A stretch of 64,000 nt of DNA from Schaalia cardiffensis. Lineage in GTDB: Bacteria > Actinomycetota > Actinomycetes > Actinomycetales > Actinomycetaceae. Both the position numbers and the translations under genes were made by a program. Each line of letters begins with the position of its first letter. Within the stretch, counting starts at the first letter, position 1. This document shows positions 25,423-33,794 of the stretch, in pieces. Below the pieces are notes generated by a model, which saw only the letters and a list, made by a program, of their open reading frames with translations, made no database searches and had not been told where the DNA came from. The stretch is taken from positions 1-64,000 of the forward strand of contig NZ_JAEKIA010000007.1 in the NCBI RefSeq assembly GCF_016405145.1, in the 5' to 3' direction.

Positions 25423-26379
25423 ATGGCATACGAACCGCCATTGCAGCGAAACGATGCGATTGACTCGCTCTGCATGGAAATCGCAGAGCTCGTAGGCATG
25501 CTCTCCCCGCAGGCACCGCTGGCGAAAAGCCCCACCCTGCATCGGGAGCTCCGGATACAAACGATTCGCTCCTCCCTCATGATTGAGGGGAGCACACTCG
25601 ATGAGAGAACCGTGAGCGCCATCCTCGATGGGAAGCCGGTCCTCGGCGACAGCCGTGACATCCTCGAGGTCGAAAACGCCAAGCGCGCCTACGACCTCAT
25701 CCCCGAACTGGATCCGTACTCCATCGACGATCTCCTCAGAGCGCACCGAGTGATGATGGAGGGCTTGGTCCCCGAGGCGAGCCGCTTCCGCAACGGCAAC
25801 GTCGGCGTGTTTGACGGCGACATCCTCATTCATGCAGGCACTCCAGCGGCCCACGTCCCCGAGGTGATGGCGGGTATCTTCGGCTGGCTGAAGGAAACGA
25901 GCATGCACCCTTTGCTCGCCTCCTGCGTCTTCCACTTCGAATTCGAGTTCTGCCACCCCTTCTTAGACGGCAACGGAAGAACGGGCAGGTTGTGGCACAC
26001 GCTTCTCTTATCGAGGTGGCGGCCCGTGCTCGCATGGCTTCCAATCGAGAGCACAATCAGACGGCGTCAAGTGGGCTATTACGAGGCTTTGGCGAAATCC
26101 GATGCCGCCGGGTCTGGCGAAGAGTTCGTCGAGTTCATGCTGGACACGATCAGGGAGTCGCTCCTTCCCTTCTCCAAGCCCGAAGGTGAAAGGGAGCTGG
26201 CTCGGTCCAGGGCGCTTGACTTCTTCAGGGAGCACAGCGATGGCAAAGTCTCCCAGCTCGCGGAAGCTCTCGGCTGCTCGAAGAGGAGCGCTGAGCGCAT
26301 GGTCGCGGAGCTGAAAGAGAAGGGCATTCTTTCAAGGCAAGGAAGCACTCGGTCCGGCATCTGGATCGTTCACGAGTAG
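25423..26379 (+). CDS. Fic-domain protein with C-terminal winged helix
   Basis: This 318-residue protein probably transfers AMP to a target protein. The Fic core motif HPFLDGNGRTGR (about 178-189) is complete, including the catalytic His and the anion-binding GNGR. The inhibitory helix motif appears N-terminally as TIRSSLMIEGSTLD (S/T-xxxE-G/N type), giving class II autoinhibition. Residues about 265-315 form a DNA-binding winged helix (VSQLAEALGCSKRSAERMVAELKEKGIL). ATG at 25423 was chosen over an upstream start because it follows GAGGATGGA. The promoter region carries phased repeats that may bind this domain. It resembles solitary Fic proteins in accessory regions. Confidence 0.93.
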   Translation: MAYEPPLQRNDAIDSLCMEIAELVGMLSPQAPLAKSPTLHRELRIQTIRSSLMIEGSTLDERTVSAILDGKPVLGDSRDILEVENAKRAYDLIPELDPYSIDDLLRAHRVMMEGLVPEASRFRNGNVGVFDGDILIHAGTPAAHVPEVMAGIFGWLKETSMHPLLASCVFHFEFEFCHPFLDGNGRTGRLWHTLLLSRWRPVLAWLPIESTIRRRQVGYYEALAKSDAAGSGEEFVEFMLDTIRESLLPFSKPEGERELARSRALDFFREHSDGKVSQLAEALGCSKRSAERMVAELKEKGILSRQGSTRSGIWIVHE

Positions 26380-26535
26380 TCCGTGACGCTCTGAATACGC
26401 GGGGCACTACTAGTTCTTCACGTTTGAGGATTCGGGTATCAGACCAATGGCATCGAGAATGCTTCACGCACGGTCCGCACCCTAGAATGCGAAGAGCCTA
26501 GAACTCCTGGCCCGATAGACGAAGGAGGCTGTTCC

Positions 26536-27081
26536 ATGGCGCGCCCGACGAGTAAAGACGAGCTGATCGCCGCATCCGCACGCGCTTACGGGAAGCTCAG
26601 GGAATTCGCCGCCTCCATGAGCGAGGGCGAGCTGGCGGCTCCCTTCGATTTTTCCGCCGACAAGGGCAAGAAGGAAGCACATTGGAGCCGGGACAAGAAC
26701 TTGCGCGATGTCCTGACCCACCTCCACGAGTGGCATCGCCTTCTACTGGACTGGGTGGGCGCGAACATCTCGGGGGAGAGGCGGCCTTTTGTGCCCGAAC
26801 CCTACACGTGGCGGACCTACGGCGACATGAACGTCGCCCTGTGGCGCAAACACCAGGAGACGCCTCTGGAAGAGGCCCGCGACCTGCTGGCCGAGTCTCA
26901 CAACGCGGTCATGGCCCTGGCGGAGGGCTTCTCCGACGAGGACCTGTTCCGCAAGGGACGATTCGACTGGACGGGGACGACGACGCTGGGTTCCTACTTC
27001 GTGAGCGCCACGAGCTCCCACTACGACTGGGCGCTCAAGAAACTCCGCGCCCACAGGAGGAACTGCAAGCGGCACGAGTAG
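26536..27081 (+). CDS. ClbS/DfsB-family four-helix protein
   Basis: This 181-residue protein matches the ClbS/DfsB (DUF1706) family: MARPTSKDELIAASARAYGKL, the central LTHLHEWHRLLLDWV with the conserved HxxEWH, and C-terminal TSSHYDWALKKLRAH. ClbS protects colibactin producers by opening the warhead cyclopropane; most relatives have unknown roles and may detoxify electrophiles. ATG at 26536 follows GAAGGAGG. It stands alone between Fic and a divergent-function oxidase gene, with no biosynthetic cluster around it, so self-resistance to an in-house toxin is unlikely. TAGAAT at about 26483 could be its -10. Confidence 0.85.
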   Translation: MARPTSKDELIAASARAYGKLREFAASMSEGELAAPFDFSADKGKKEAHWSRDKNLRDVLTHLHEWHRLLLDWVGANISGERRPFVPEPYTWRTYGDMNVALWRKHQETPLEEARDLLAESHNAVMALAEGFSDEDLFRKGRFDWTGTTTLGSYFVSATSSHYDWALKKLRAHRRNCKRHE

Positions 27082-27141
27082 CTCAGTCCGTGTGCGCTTA
27101 TGAGCACCCCTTCAGAGTTCGGGTTCACAGGCGCCGCCTTT

Positions 27142-27657
27142 TCAAAGATCGACGTGCTGGCGCGCGCTAAAACCGCGTTCCTTGAGCCTGCCGTTCACGT
27201 AGTCGTAACGCGTGGGCACCACCTTGATGATGTTCATGACGAAGGGCAGCTTCCGCAGTCTTTCCACCGGGATGCCGCGCAGCAGGCAGGCGTGTTCGTA
27301 CTCCGCACCGAATGGCTCAAGCACCTCGGCAGTGCCCGTCACCTGCAATCCGGCGAGCGTGTCGAAAGAGGTGTCCTCGTCGTGGATGACTAGGCACACG
27401 TTGCTGTTGGCCTGCAGCGCCCGGAACTTGAGGCCGCCCTCGCTGATGATCCAAAAGGCGCCCTCGGCGTGGACGTACTCAACCGTCGTGTTGCGCACGA
27501 TCCCGGCCCCCGCCGTGGCCAATGCGCAGATCTTGTGGCGGCCAAGGAACTCTTCGATCTCCGCGATCAGCTCGCCCTCGGGCATGCGCGCCTCGCTGGC
27601 CTCCCGGTTGATCCAGTGGTTCGCCGCAGCCTCCCAGTCGATTCCGCTTCCATTCAT
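27142..27657 (-). CDS. Pyridoxamine 5'-phosphate oxidase-like flavin protein
   Basis: This 171-residue protein has the split-barrel FMN-binding layout: EIEEFLGRHKICALATAG, RNTTVEYVHAEGAFWIISEGGLKFRALQAN, VCLVIHDE and VTGTAEVLEP. An extra N-terminal helix (1-30) precedes it. Relatives bind FMN, F420 or haem, and the substrate is not predictable. ATG at 27657 is preceded by GGGAG on the minus strand; the upstream in-frame extension is Pro-rich and was rejected. It is convergent with the ClbS-like gene. Confidence 0.85.
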   Translation of the reverse strand: MNGSGIDWEAAANHWINREASEARMPEGELIAEIEEFLGRHKICALATAGAGIVRNTTVEYVHAEGAFWIISEGGLKFRALQANSNVCLVIHDEDTSFDTLAGLQVTGTAEVLEPFGAEYEHACLLRGIPVERLRKLPFVMNIIKVVPTRYDYVNGRLKERGFSARQHVDL

Positions 27658-27885
27658 GGGTGGTCTCCCTTCGGGTGGTGGGGGTCCGTGCCTCTCCGGA
27701 GGGCCCCTCACCAGCATAGGTCCGGGAAAGACGCTGCGGGCCGTTCACTGCGGTTATTCCGCTGCCTCCGGGCACGGTTCCTTCTTCCCAGCGTAGGGCT
27801 AGGGACCTGTGCGCCTTGAGGCACCTCCCTCGATGGTGTTCCCCGTGGGCAGAACCTGTCGTGTGAAACGAGGGCGAGAGTGGTC

Positions 27886-27985
27886 ATGACCGAGTTGAGT
27901 GAGCTGTTGAAGACCCTGTGCGTCCCCTCGTGGTCGCGAGCGTCGCGCGCTCCATGGAAAGGGACCGCCGGATCTGGGCCCTTCT
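27886..27985 (+). pseudogene. Fragment of an LCMT-type methyltransferase (copy of the gene at 29.4 kb)
   Basis: The segment reads MTELSELLKTLCVPSW then VASVARSMERDRRIWAL. It parallels the starts VTELSELSKTLYVPLV and LASVARSVNMDRRIRAF of the intact methyltransferase at 29430-30236. About 50 codons between the two blocks and everything after them are missing. It is thus a decayed partial duplicate. Confidence 0.7.
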
Positions 27986-28057
27986 TCACCTCCCTGTGAG
28001 CGATCGAACTCAGCGCGAGCCTGTCCTCACTCTTCACCTCTCGCGATACGCCTCTAC

Positions 28058-28074
28058 AATGAACAGTGTTCATT
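28058..28074. promoter_or_regulatory. TetR operator and -10 region
   Basis: AATGAAC-AGT-GTTCATT is a perfect 7-bp inverted repeat centred 44 bp before the TetR start. TACAAT (28055-28060) overlaps its left arm and can serve as -10, so repressor binding would block RNA polymerase. It is the likely autoregulatory site. Confidence 0.7.
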
Positions 28075-28109
28075 AAGGAATCTTGTTAGCGGGGAGGGGG
28101 TGGATTCTC

Positions 28110-28742
28110 GTGCCGAAACAGGTGATCGATAGGGAGAAGCTGGTTGACGAGGCTTATGCGATCGCCTCGCGTGAGGGAGTCTCCGCCCTCTCCGTGCGAA
28201 AAGTCGCTGCGGCGTGCGGCATTGCGGTCGGTTCGGTCTACGTCTATTTCCCGACGAAGGCCGAGCTCACTGCCGCAGTCCTCAAACGCTTCTTCGCAGA
28301 GACATTCTTCGAGGAGTACTGCGCAGTCCGCGAGGGCGAAGGCTTCACCTCCTACCTCAGGCGCTTCCACGATGCCCTGAGTGAGGCGATTGCGGCGATG
28401 AATGTCGACTGGTTCGCGCAGATGCGAAGGCTCCCCGATAGTGAACGTTGTGCCTTGGAAGCCGCGCGCGCCCCGATGATGGCCCATATGGAACAGGGGT
28501 TGCGCCACGTCCTCGATGCTGATGATGCGGTGGTCCGGGCGCGCCTTGTCGGTGCTCTTCGCCCTGAGAGTCTGTGCCGCTTCACGCTTCGGAGCATCTT
28601 CGCATCGCTCATGGAAGGGAGCGATTGTGAGGCGTTTTTCGCGCTTCTCGACGCCGCCCTCTACGCCGACGCCACTCTGTACGCCGACCCTGCCCCCAGT
28701 GTCGGCGTCACCCTCTATATCGACGCTGAAACACCCCTGTGA
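28110..28742 (+). CDS. TetR-family transcriptional regulator
   Basis: This 210-residue protein has an N-terminal helix-turn-helix (EAYAIASREGVSALSVRKVAAACGIAVGSVYVYFPTKAEL, about 8-47), the classic TetR DNA-binding pattern, and a helical ligand domain. GTG at 28110 was preferred because GGGGAGGGG lies just upstream; TTG at 28083 would add nine residues. The C-terminus contains a short repeat, YADATLYADPA. The palindrome at 28058 overlaps its promoter. The next gene begins at its stop codon, so the pair forms an operon and the membrane protein may be its target. Confidence 0.92.
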   Translation: MPKQVIDREKLVDEAYAIASREGVSALSVRKVAAACGIAVGSVYVYFPTKAELTAAVLKRFFAETFFEEYCAVREGEGFTSYLRRFHDALSEAIAAMNVDWFAQMRRLPDSERCALEAARAPMMAHMEQGLRHVLDADDAVVRARLVGALRPESLCRFTLRSIFASLMEGSDCEAFFALLDAALYADATLYADPAPSVGVTLYIDAETPL

Positions 28743-28747
28743 AGGAA

Positions 28748-29200
28748 ATGATGAAAATGAAGAAGAGCAACCTCATTGCCGTGGCCGGTGTGGTGTGGAT
28801 GCTAGCCGGCGTCAACGTCGCAGTCCTCGGCCTGCGGGCGGCCACCGACATGAATGACACCGCAGCCCTCGTCGCCTTTGCTTTGATCGTGGGAGTAGCT
28901 GTAACCTTCCTCACATTCCACATGATGTTCAGCAAGCTCGTGATCAAGAACTCCCACAGGATCAGGTCGCTTGAGGGCGATAAGCATAATCCTCTCCGCT
29001 TCTTCGACGTGCGGGGCTATGTGATGATGGCGCTCATGATGTCCATGGGCATCGGGATGAGGGTGGCCGGTGTTTTCCCCGATTGGTTCGTCGCCTTCTT
29101 TTACACGGGCCTAGGCCTCGCCCTCGCTCTGGCCGGGGTCAGTTTCCTTATGCACAGGGCCCGAGGCGAGGGCTGGCTCTTCCACGCACGCCGCGGGTGA
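28748..29200 (+). CDS. Four-helix membrane protein in operon with TetR
   Basis: This 150-residue protein has hydrophobic helices at about 8-28, 38-60, 90-108 and 112-132, with a short charged loop between the second and third (NSHRIRSLEGDKHNPLRFF). The family is unknown to me. Its start could be GTG 28739 (overlapping the regulator stop), ATG 28748 or ATG 28757; GAAGGAA favours the last two. Operon position suggests control by the upstream TetR. Transport or stress-response function is possible but unproven. Confidence 0.8.
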   Translation: MMKMKKSNLIAVAGVVWMLAGVNVAVLGLRAATDMNDTAALVAFALIVGVAVTFLTFHMMFSKLVIKNSHRIRSLEGDKHNPLRFFDVRGYVMMALMMSMGIGMRVAGVFPDWFVAFFYTGLGLALALAGVSFLMHRARGEGWLFHARRG

Positions 29201-29429
29201 TGCCTGCCTCGTCTCAACTCCCCAACACCGAAGGGGGAAGGCTTCGCCTGCGTCAGTGACCGTTTTTGAGCTTGTCTTTCGGAGAGGGGCCCTTTTCGAC
29301 AAGGAGATCGACTCTAGGCCCACGGCATGGCGGCGCGCCGCGAGCCGGGCAGATCGCAGCCCTTGAACCTTCGCCGCGCTTGGTGTTCGCTGATGCACAG
29401 GGAAACAACGAGCCGAGGGGGAGTTGAGC

Positions 29430-30236
29430 GTGACCGAACTGAGTGAATTGTCGAAGACCCTGTACGTCCCCCTCGTGGGCCGCATCTACGCTTCGACGCA
29501 CTATCCCGCGATGATCGCCGATTCGAAAGTCCTTGCCCTCGAGTCTTCTTTGCCCGCCGAGGCCGAGAGGATGCGGCGCGGACAAAGCGAGTACACAATG
29601 CTCGCAAGCGTTGCCCGCTCGGTGAATATGGACCGGCGCATCCGTGCATTCCTTGCGGACAACCCCCATGGGGCCGTCGTCAACGTCGGATGTGGACTCG
29701 AAACCACCTTCTGGCGCTGCGACAATGGAAGCGCACTGTGGTTCGAGCTCGACCTTCCCGAGGTCATCGAGGTGCGAGAAGGGCTGCTCGCCTCCTCGCA
29801 GCGTCACATCAATCTTCCCGGTGATATGTTCGACTATTCGTGGATCGACCGGGTCAAAGAGTACGGCGAACGGCCGACCATCGTCATCGTGTCCGGCGTC
29901 TTCTACTACTTCCACGAGGACGAGGTCGTCGACTTCATCAATCACCTCGCTGCCTTCGACAATGTGCGCCTCGTCTTCGATTCGACCTCCTCAATCGGGG
30001 TCAAGATGTCGCAGTACTACGTGAAACGGATGAAGAACTCCTCTCTCATGCACTTCTCGATCGACGATCCGAAGTCATTCGTCGACGCCCTCGTCGAGGG
30101 GGCGCGACTCATTGAACACACCCCCTACTACCGTGATATCGACACTCGCGGAGTCGGCCTCAGCGCTCGGGTGGCCATGCGTATTTCCGATGCGTTCCAC
30201 ATGGTCGCCATGAATACGATCCAGCTTCGGCAGTGA
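29430..30236 (+). CDS. LCMT/PPM1-type class I methyltransferase
   Basis: This 268-residue SAM-dependent O-methyltransferase is of the TcmP/leucine carboxyl methyltransferase type. It shows motif I as VVNVGCGLETTFWRCD, the acidic post-I strand WFELDLPEVIEVRE and the motif IV-like IVIVSGVFYYFHEDEV. The N-terminal YASTHYPAMIADSKVL helix is typical of the family. The start is GTG 29430 or TTG 29424, behind GGGGGAG. A decayed partial copy lies at 27886-27985. The substrate is unknown; family members methylate carboxyl groups of small molecules or polyketides. Confidence 0.88.
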   Translation: MTELSELSKTLYVPLVGRIYASTHYPAMIADSKVLALESSLPAEAERMRRGQSEYTMLASVARSVNMDRRIRAFLADNPHGAVVNVGCGLETTFWRCDNGSALWFELDLPEVIEVREGLLASSQRHINLPGDMFDYSWIDRVKEYGERPTIVIVSGVFYYFHEDEVVDFINHLAAFDNVRLVFDSTSSIGVKMSQYYVKRMKNSSLMHFSIDDPKSFVDALVEGARLIEHTPYYRDIDTRGVGLSARVAMRISDAFHMVAMNTIQLRQ

Positions 30237-30368
30237 CAACGCCAGTGCGCGTCCGGTGGCTCGAGTGTCCGGAGGTCTCCTCAAATCGAACGAAGGGAAC
30301 CCTCGCCCCGGGCCGAACGCTCCGCTCACCCCTTCGCAGGTCCCCGTCCCCACGAGACTTCCTGGTCC

Positions 30369-30992
30369 TTATACGACATCGTCATCCGCACGGCACACCA
30401 CGACCTCAAGGGGCTGCCACGCGTCGAAAAGACTCTTGTCGATGATTCTCAAGCCCTGCTCGGAGAGGAACTCCTCCAAGGCCGCCGCATCCCAGTCTTG
30501 GGCGAATTCGAAACCGAACCTGCTGATGAGCTCCATGCGCCCAGAATCCGCCCCCGTCTCGTGGACGTAGTTCGCCACGATGATCAGGCCACCGGGGCGC
30601 ACAACCCTTTTCAGTTGTGCTACCGCATCTTCGGGCGAGTCGAGGAGATGAAGGACATTGGCGCACACGGCGGCGTCGAACACCTGCCTCGGCAGTGTCA
30701 AAGATCTGAGGTCGCGAACTCTGAAGGCGATATTGCGAAGACCTCGCCGAGCCGCCTTGCGGCGCGCCTGTTCGAGCATCTTCTCCGAATAGTCGCAGGC
30801 CAGGACGAACTCGACTACGGGGGCCAGAAGGCAAGCGAATGTCCCGGTCCCACAGGCTGCGTCAAGGAGACGATCACGAGGGCGGAGGAAATCCGCGATC
30901 CACGCGGACGCTTCGGCGAGTTCCTTATTCCCGGGGCGCGTCACGAGGTCGTAGACCCCGGCGTAGCGATCCCAAAAGCTCCGCTTGAGCAT
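30369..30992 (-). CDS. UbiE/type-11 class I methyltransferase
   Basis: This 207-residue protein has motif I LLDAACGTGTFACLLA (about 45-60), the acidic residue in ACDYSEKML, motif II FDAAVCANVLHLLDSP and motif III LKRVVRPGGLIIVANY. This is the standard methyltransferase-11 fold using S-adenosylmethionine. ATG at 30992 was chosen because FWDRYAGVYD, the family's usual opening, follows at once and AGAGAGG precedes it. It is divergent from the PanE-like gene and convergent with the LCMT-type gene. The substrate is unknown; a small molecule or lipid quinone is typical. Confidence 0.88.
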   Translation of the reverse strand: MLKRSFWDRYAGVYDLVTRPGNKELAEASAWIADFLRPRDRLLDAACGTGTFACLLAPVVEFVLACDYSEKMLEQARRKAARRGLRNIAFRVRDLRSLTLPRQVFDAAVCANVLHLLDSPEDAVAQLKRVVRPGGLIIVANYVHETGADSGRMELISRFGFEFAQDWDAAALEEFLSEQGLRIIDKSLFDAWQPLEVVVCRADDDVV

Positions 30993-31134
30993 CTTCGCCC
31001 TCTCTTCCCCTCGCGGATCTGCCCACACGATCACCTCATGTGACTCCAGGCTAGAACAGGCGAGATGGCGAAGCACCCGATAAGCGTGGACCTCAGTCAC
31101 TTGAAGTCGGGGACACGGGGGGCACAATCGACAC

Positions 31135-32073
31135 ATGAGGATTCTCGTCTACGGGTGTGGAGTCATTGGCTCGCTCACCGCCCATGAACTCATCCGTGCA
31201 GGAAACGACGTCACCGTGCTCGCGCGAGGGCGATGGAAGGAGGTCCTCGAACAGGAGGGGCTCGTCATCGGTCACCGTCCTTCAATGCGCACCACCCGTG
31301 ACCGGCCCCGAATCATCGACACTCTCGACGCCGAGGACCGTTACGACCTCATCGTCGTCGTCATGCAGTGGACTCAATTGCCCGCCGTCATCCCGAGCAT
31401 CGCGAAGAACACATCCCCTGCCGTCCTTCTCATCGGCAACAACCCGGACCCCTCGGCCACCATTGAGCGCCTGCGAGCACACGATGTCGGCAAGACCGTC
31501 CTCTTCGGGTTCCAGATGAGCGCCGGACACCGCGATGAACGCCGGGTCGTCTCCTTCCACATGGGAGTGCCGATCACCATCGGCGCCGCTCACGGGGAGG
31601 CCTCCACGCCAGAGCGCAGCCTCGTCGAGAGCACATTCGCCGGATCGAAGTGCCGTCTCACCTGGGAGAAGAACATGGCCGAGTGGCTCGCCGCCCACCT
31701 CGCCCTCGTCCTCCCAGCTGTCTACCTGTGCCGCTCCACCGGATTCAATCTGAAGAGAGCGAACTGGGGCGATGCGGGGCGCATGCTCGACGCGGTGAAG
31801 GAAGCCAGAGCCCTTCTGCGCGACCTCGGCATGAGTGTGAACGACAAGGAAGACGCGGGCTTCGAGCCGGGGGCGGGGCGGCTCTTGGCGCACGCGACGC
31901 TGTGGCTCATGGCGAAGACCCCGGTAGGGCGCCTCGCAGCATCCGACCACTGTCGCAACGCCCCTGATGAGATGGACGCCCTCGATCAGGCCTTCGAGAA
32001 AATGCGCGCAGGCTCCTCTCTTGTGATGCCGACATGGGATTCGCTGCGCCGATCCTCTCGAATCACCCCTTGA
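31135..32073 (+). CDS. Ketopantoate reductase-family (PanE/ApbA) oxidoreductase
   Basis: This 312-residue protein begins with the NAD(P)-binding MRILVYGCGVIGSLTAHEL (GxGxxG) and continues with VTVLARG, LIVVVMQWTQLPAV and IGNNPD, the Rossmann pattern of the family. The C-terminal helical domain contains the catalytic-Lys candidate in TWEKNMAEWLAA. True PanE would make pantoate for CoA. Many paralogs act on other 2-oxo acids, and no pantothenate genes are nearby, so panE is not assigned. ATG at 31135 is the only early start. Confidence 0.85.
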   Translation: MRILVYGCGVIGSLTAHELIRAGNDVTVLARGRWKEVLEQEGLVIGHRPSMRTTRDRPRIIDTLDAEDRYDLIVVVMQWTQLPAVIPSIAKNTSPAVLLIGNNPDPSATIERLRAHDVGKTVLFGFQMSAGHRDERRVVSFHMGVPITIGAAHGEASTPERSLVESTFAGSKCRLTWEKNMAEWLAAHLALVLPAVYLCRSTGFNLKRANWGDAGRMLDAVKEARALLRDLGMSVNDKEDAGFEPGAGRLLAHATLWLMAKTPVGRLAASDHCRNAPDEMDALDQAFEKMRAGSSLVMPTWDSLRRSSRITP

Positions 32074-32208
32074 AAAGAGTTCCCACATGTCCGTTCCGAC
32101 TATGGAAGCTTGAACGCGAGCAATCCGTGTCTTTCGATCACCTGATGACTGTGAGCTGCTCGCGCTGATCTTCAGCACAGGATCCTCATGGGCTTGGCTC
32201 GCTTCTCA

Positions 32209-33537
32209 TCATTGTCGGCGCTGTCGTAGCGCCCTGAGCCGGATGAGGCGCTCCCTGAGACGGTTCTCGTGCCCCTCCTTCGTAGGGGTGTAGTACTCCG
32301 TACCGACCAGGGAATCGGGAAGGCATTGCATATCGGCGGCAACCTTGCCCTCCTCGTCATGGGCCAATCGGTAGCCCTCGCCGTAGCCGAGATCCTTCAT
32401 CAGACGGGTGGGCGCATTCCGGATGACCAAGGGAACCGGCTCCGCCATCGAGTGCAGGGCATCCTTCTTCGCATGCTCGTAGGCGATGTACGAACTGTTC
32501 GACTTCGGGGCCATTGACAGGTAGATGACGGCCTCGGCCAGGTGGACCGTGCACTCCGGCATCCCGATGAAATGACAGGCATGGAAGGCGTTAATCGCCA
32601 CAGCGAGGGCGTTCGTGTCCGCCAGCCCAATGTCCTCCGCGGCGAAGCGCGTGATGCGCCGCGCAAGGTACACAGGGTCTTCCCCGGACTCGAGCATGCG
32701 CGCCAGCCAATAGACCGAGGCATCGGGATCCGAGTTCCTCATCGACTTATGCAGCGCGGAGATGATGTTGTAGTGCTCCTCGCCCGCCTTGTCATACAGC
32801 AATGACCTCTGCGAGGTGCACTGGGCGACGGTCTCCTCCGTGACGGTGACGACCCCATCGTCCTCATCCCCGTTGAGGACCACCATTTCCAGTATCGACA
32901 GGGCCGAGCGGGCGTCCCCGTTCGAGAAGACGGCGATCGCCCGCAGCAGATCGTCTTCGATCCTGACGTCCTGATCACCGAAGCCGCGAGGCTCCTCCAG
33001 AGCTCGGCGGAGCAGGCCCATGATCTCATCCTCAAGCAGGCCTTTGAGGACGAACACCTTACAGCGGGACAACAAAGCGCCGTTGACCTCGAAAGACGGG
33101 TTCTCCGTTGTCGCGCCGATCAATGTGATCGCGCCCTTTTCGACGAAGGGGAGAAAGGCGTCTTGCTGGGCCTTGTTGAAACGGTGGATCTCGTCGATGA
33201 AAACGATCGTGCGAGCCCCAATGCCGCTGGCCGCGTCCGCGCGCTTCATGATGTCGCGGATCTCCTTAATGCCGCTGGTCACTGCGGAGAAATCGATGAA
33301 GGAGGCGCGGGTCTGATGGGCGATCACCCGGGCCAGCGTCGTCTTGCCGACGCCGGGAGGTCCCCAGAAGATCATCGAGGGCACCTGGTCGGACTCGATC
33401 ATGCGGCGCAAGATCTTGCCCTCACTGATGAGGTGCTCTTGGCCCACGACCTCATCCAGAGTCTCAGGGCGCATGCGGGCGGCCAGGGGGCGCGTTGCAT
33501 CGGCGGCTTTGTCGAAGAGGGACTCCTGGTGGCTCAT
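32209..33537 (-). CDS. rarA: Replication-associated recombination protein A (clamp-loader-like AAA ATPase)
   Basis: This 442-residue AAA+ ATPase acts at stalled replication forks. It starts LFDKAADATRPLAARMRPETLDEVVGQEHL and has Walker A GPPGVGKTTLA, Walker B IVFIDEIHRFNKAQQDAFLP, sensor 1 GATTENPSFEVN and the C-terminal tetramerisation part (DPDASVYWLARMLESGEDP). ATG at 33537 was preferred over an upstream start by homology to the conserved N-terminus. A LexA-type box lies 45 bp upstream, so the gene is probably SOS-induced. It is convergent with the PanE-like gene. Confidence 0.96.
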   Translation of the reverse strand: MSHQESLFDKAADATRPLAARMRPETLDEVVGQEHLISEGKILRRMIESDQVPSMIFWGPPGVGKTTLARVIAHQTRASFIDFSAVTSGIKEIRDIMKRADAASGIGARTIVFIDEIHRFNKAQQDAFLPFVEKGAITLIGATTENPSFEVNGALLSRCKVFVLKGLLEDEIMGLLRRALEEPRGFGDQDVRIEDDLLRAIAVFSNGDARSALSILEMVVLNGDEDDGVVTVTEETVAQCTSQRSLLYDKAGEEHYNIISALHKSMRNSDPDASVYWLARMLESGEDPVYLARRITRFAAEDIGLADTNALAVAINAFHACHFIGMPECTVHLAEAVIYLSMAPKSNSSYIAYEHAKKDALHSMAEPVPLVIRNAPTRLMKDLGYGEGYRLAHDEEGKVAADMQCLPDSLVGTEYYTPTKEGHENRLRERLIRLRALRQRRQ

Positions 33538-33581
33538 CGCTGGCTTCTTCCGCTTGTGACAACAGGTCCTCGACCAGTGTA

Positions 33582-33593
33582 GAACATGTGTTC
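33582..33593. promoter_or_regulatory. lexA box: LexA (SOS) box upstream of rarA
   Basis: GAACATGTGTTC is a perfect palindrome of the actinobacterial/Gram-positive SOS-box form GAAC-N4-GTTC, extended by CGA on one side. It lies 45 bp upstream of the rarA start, in promoter position. Confidence 0.8.
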
Positions 33594-33794
33594 GATTGTT
33601 GGGTGTGTCGTGACAGGTCATCTCAGCGTTGCGTGTGTAGGGTGCTTCCCCTCAAGTACAACGCGGGGATGCGAATCTTCCCGAAATCGTCGCGCGTCTG
33701 ACGCAAGGAGAGGATGCCGTGATGTCGTGCCCTGAGGGGGAGGAGATGCTCCCTGACGGGCTTTTCCTCCTCCTCGTTGATGCTTCGAGAAGAT

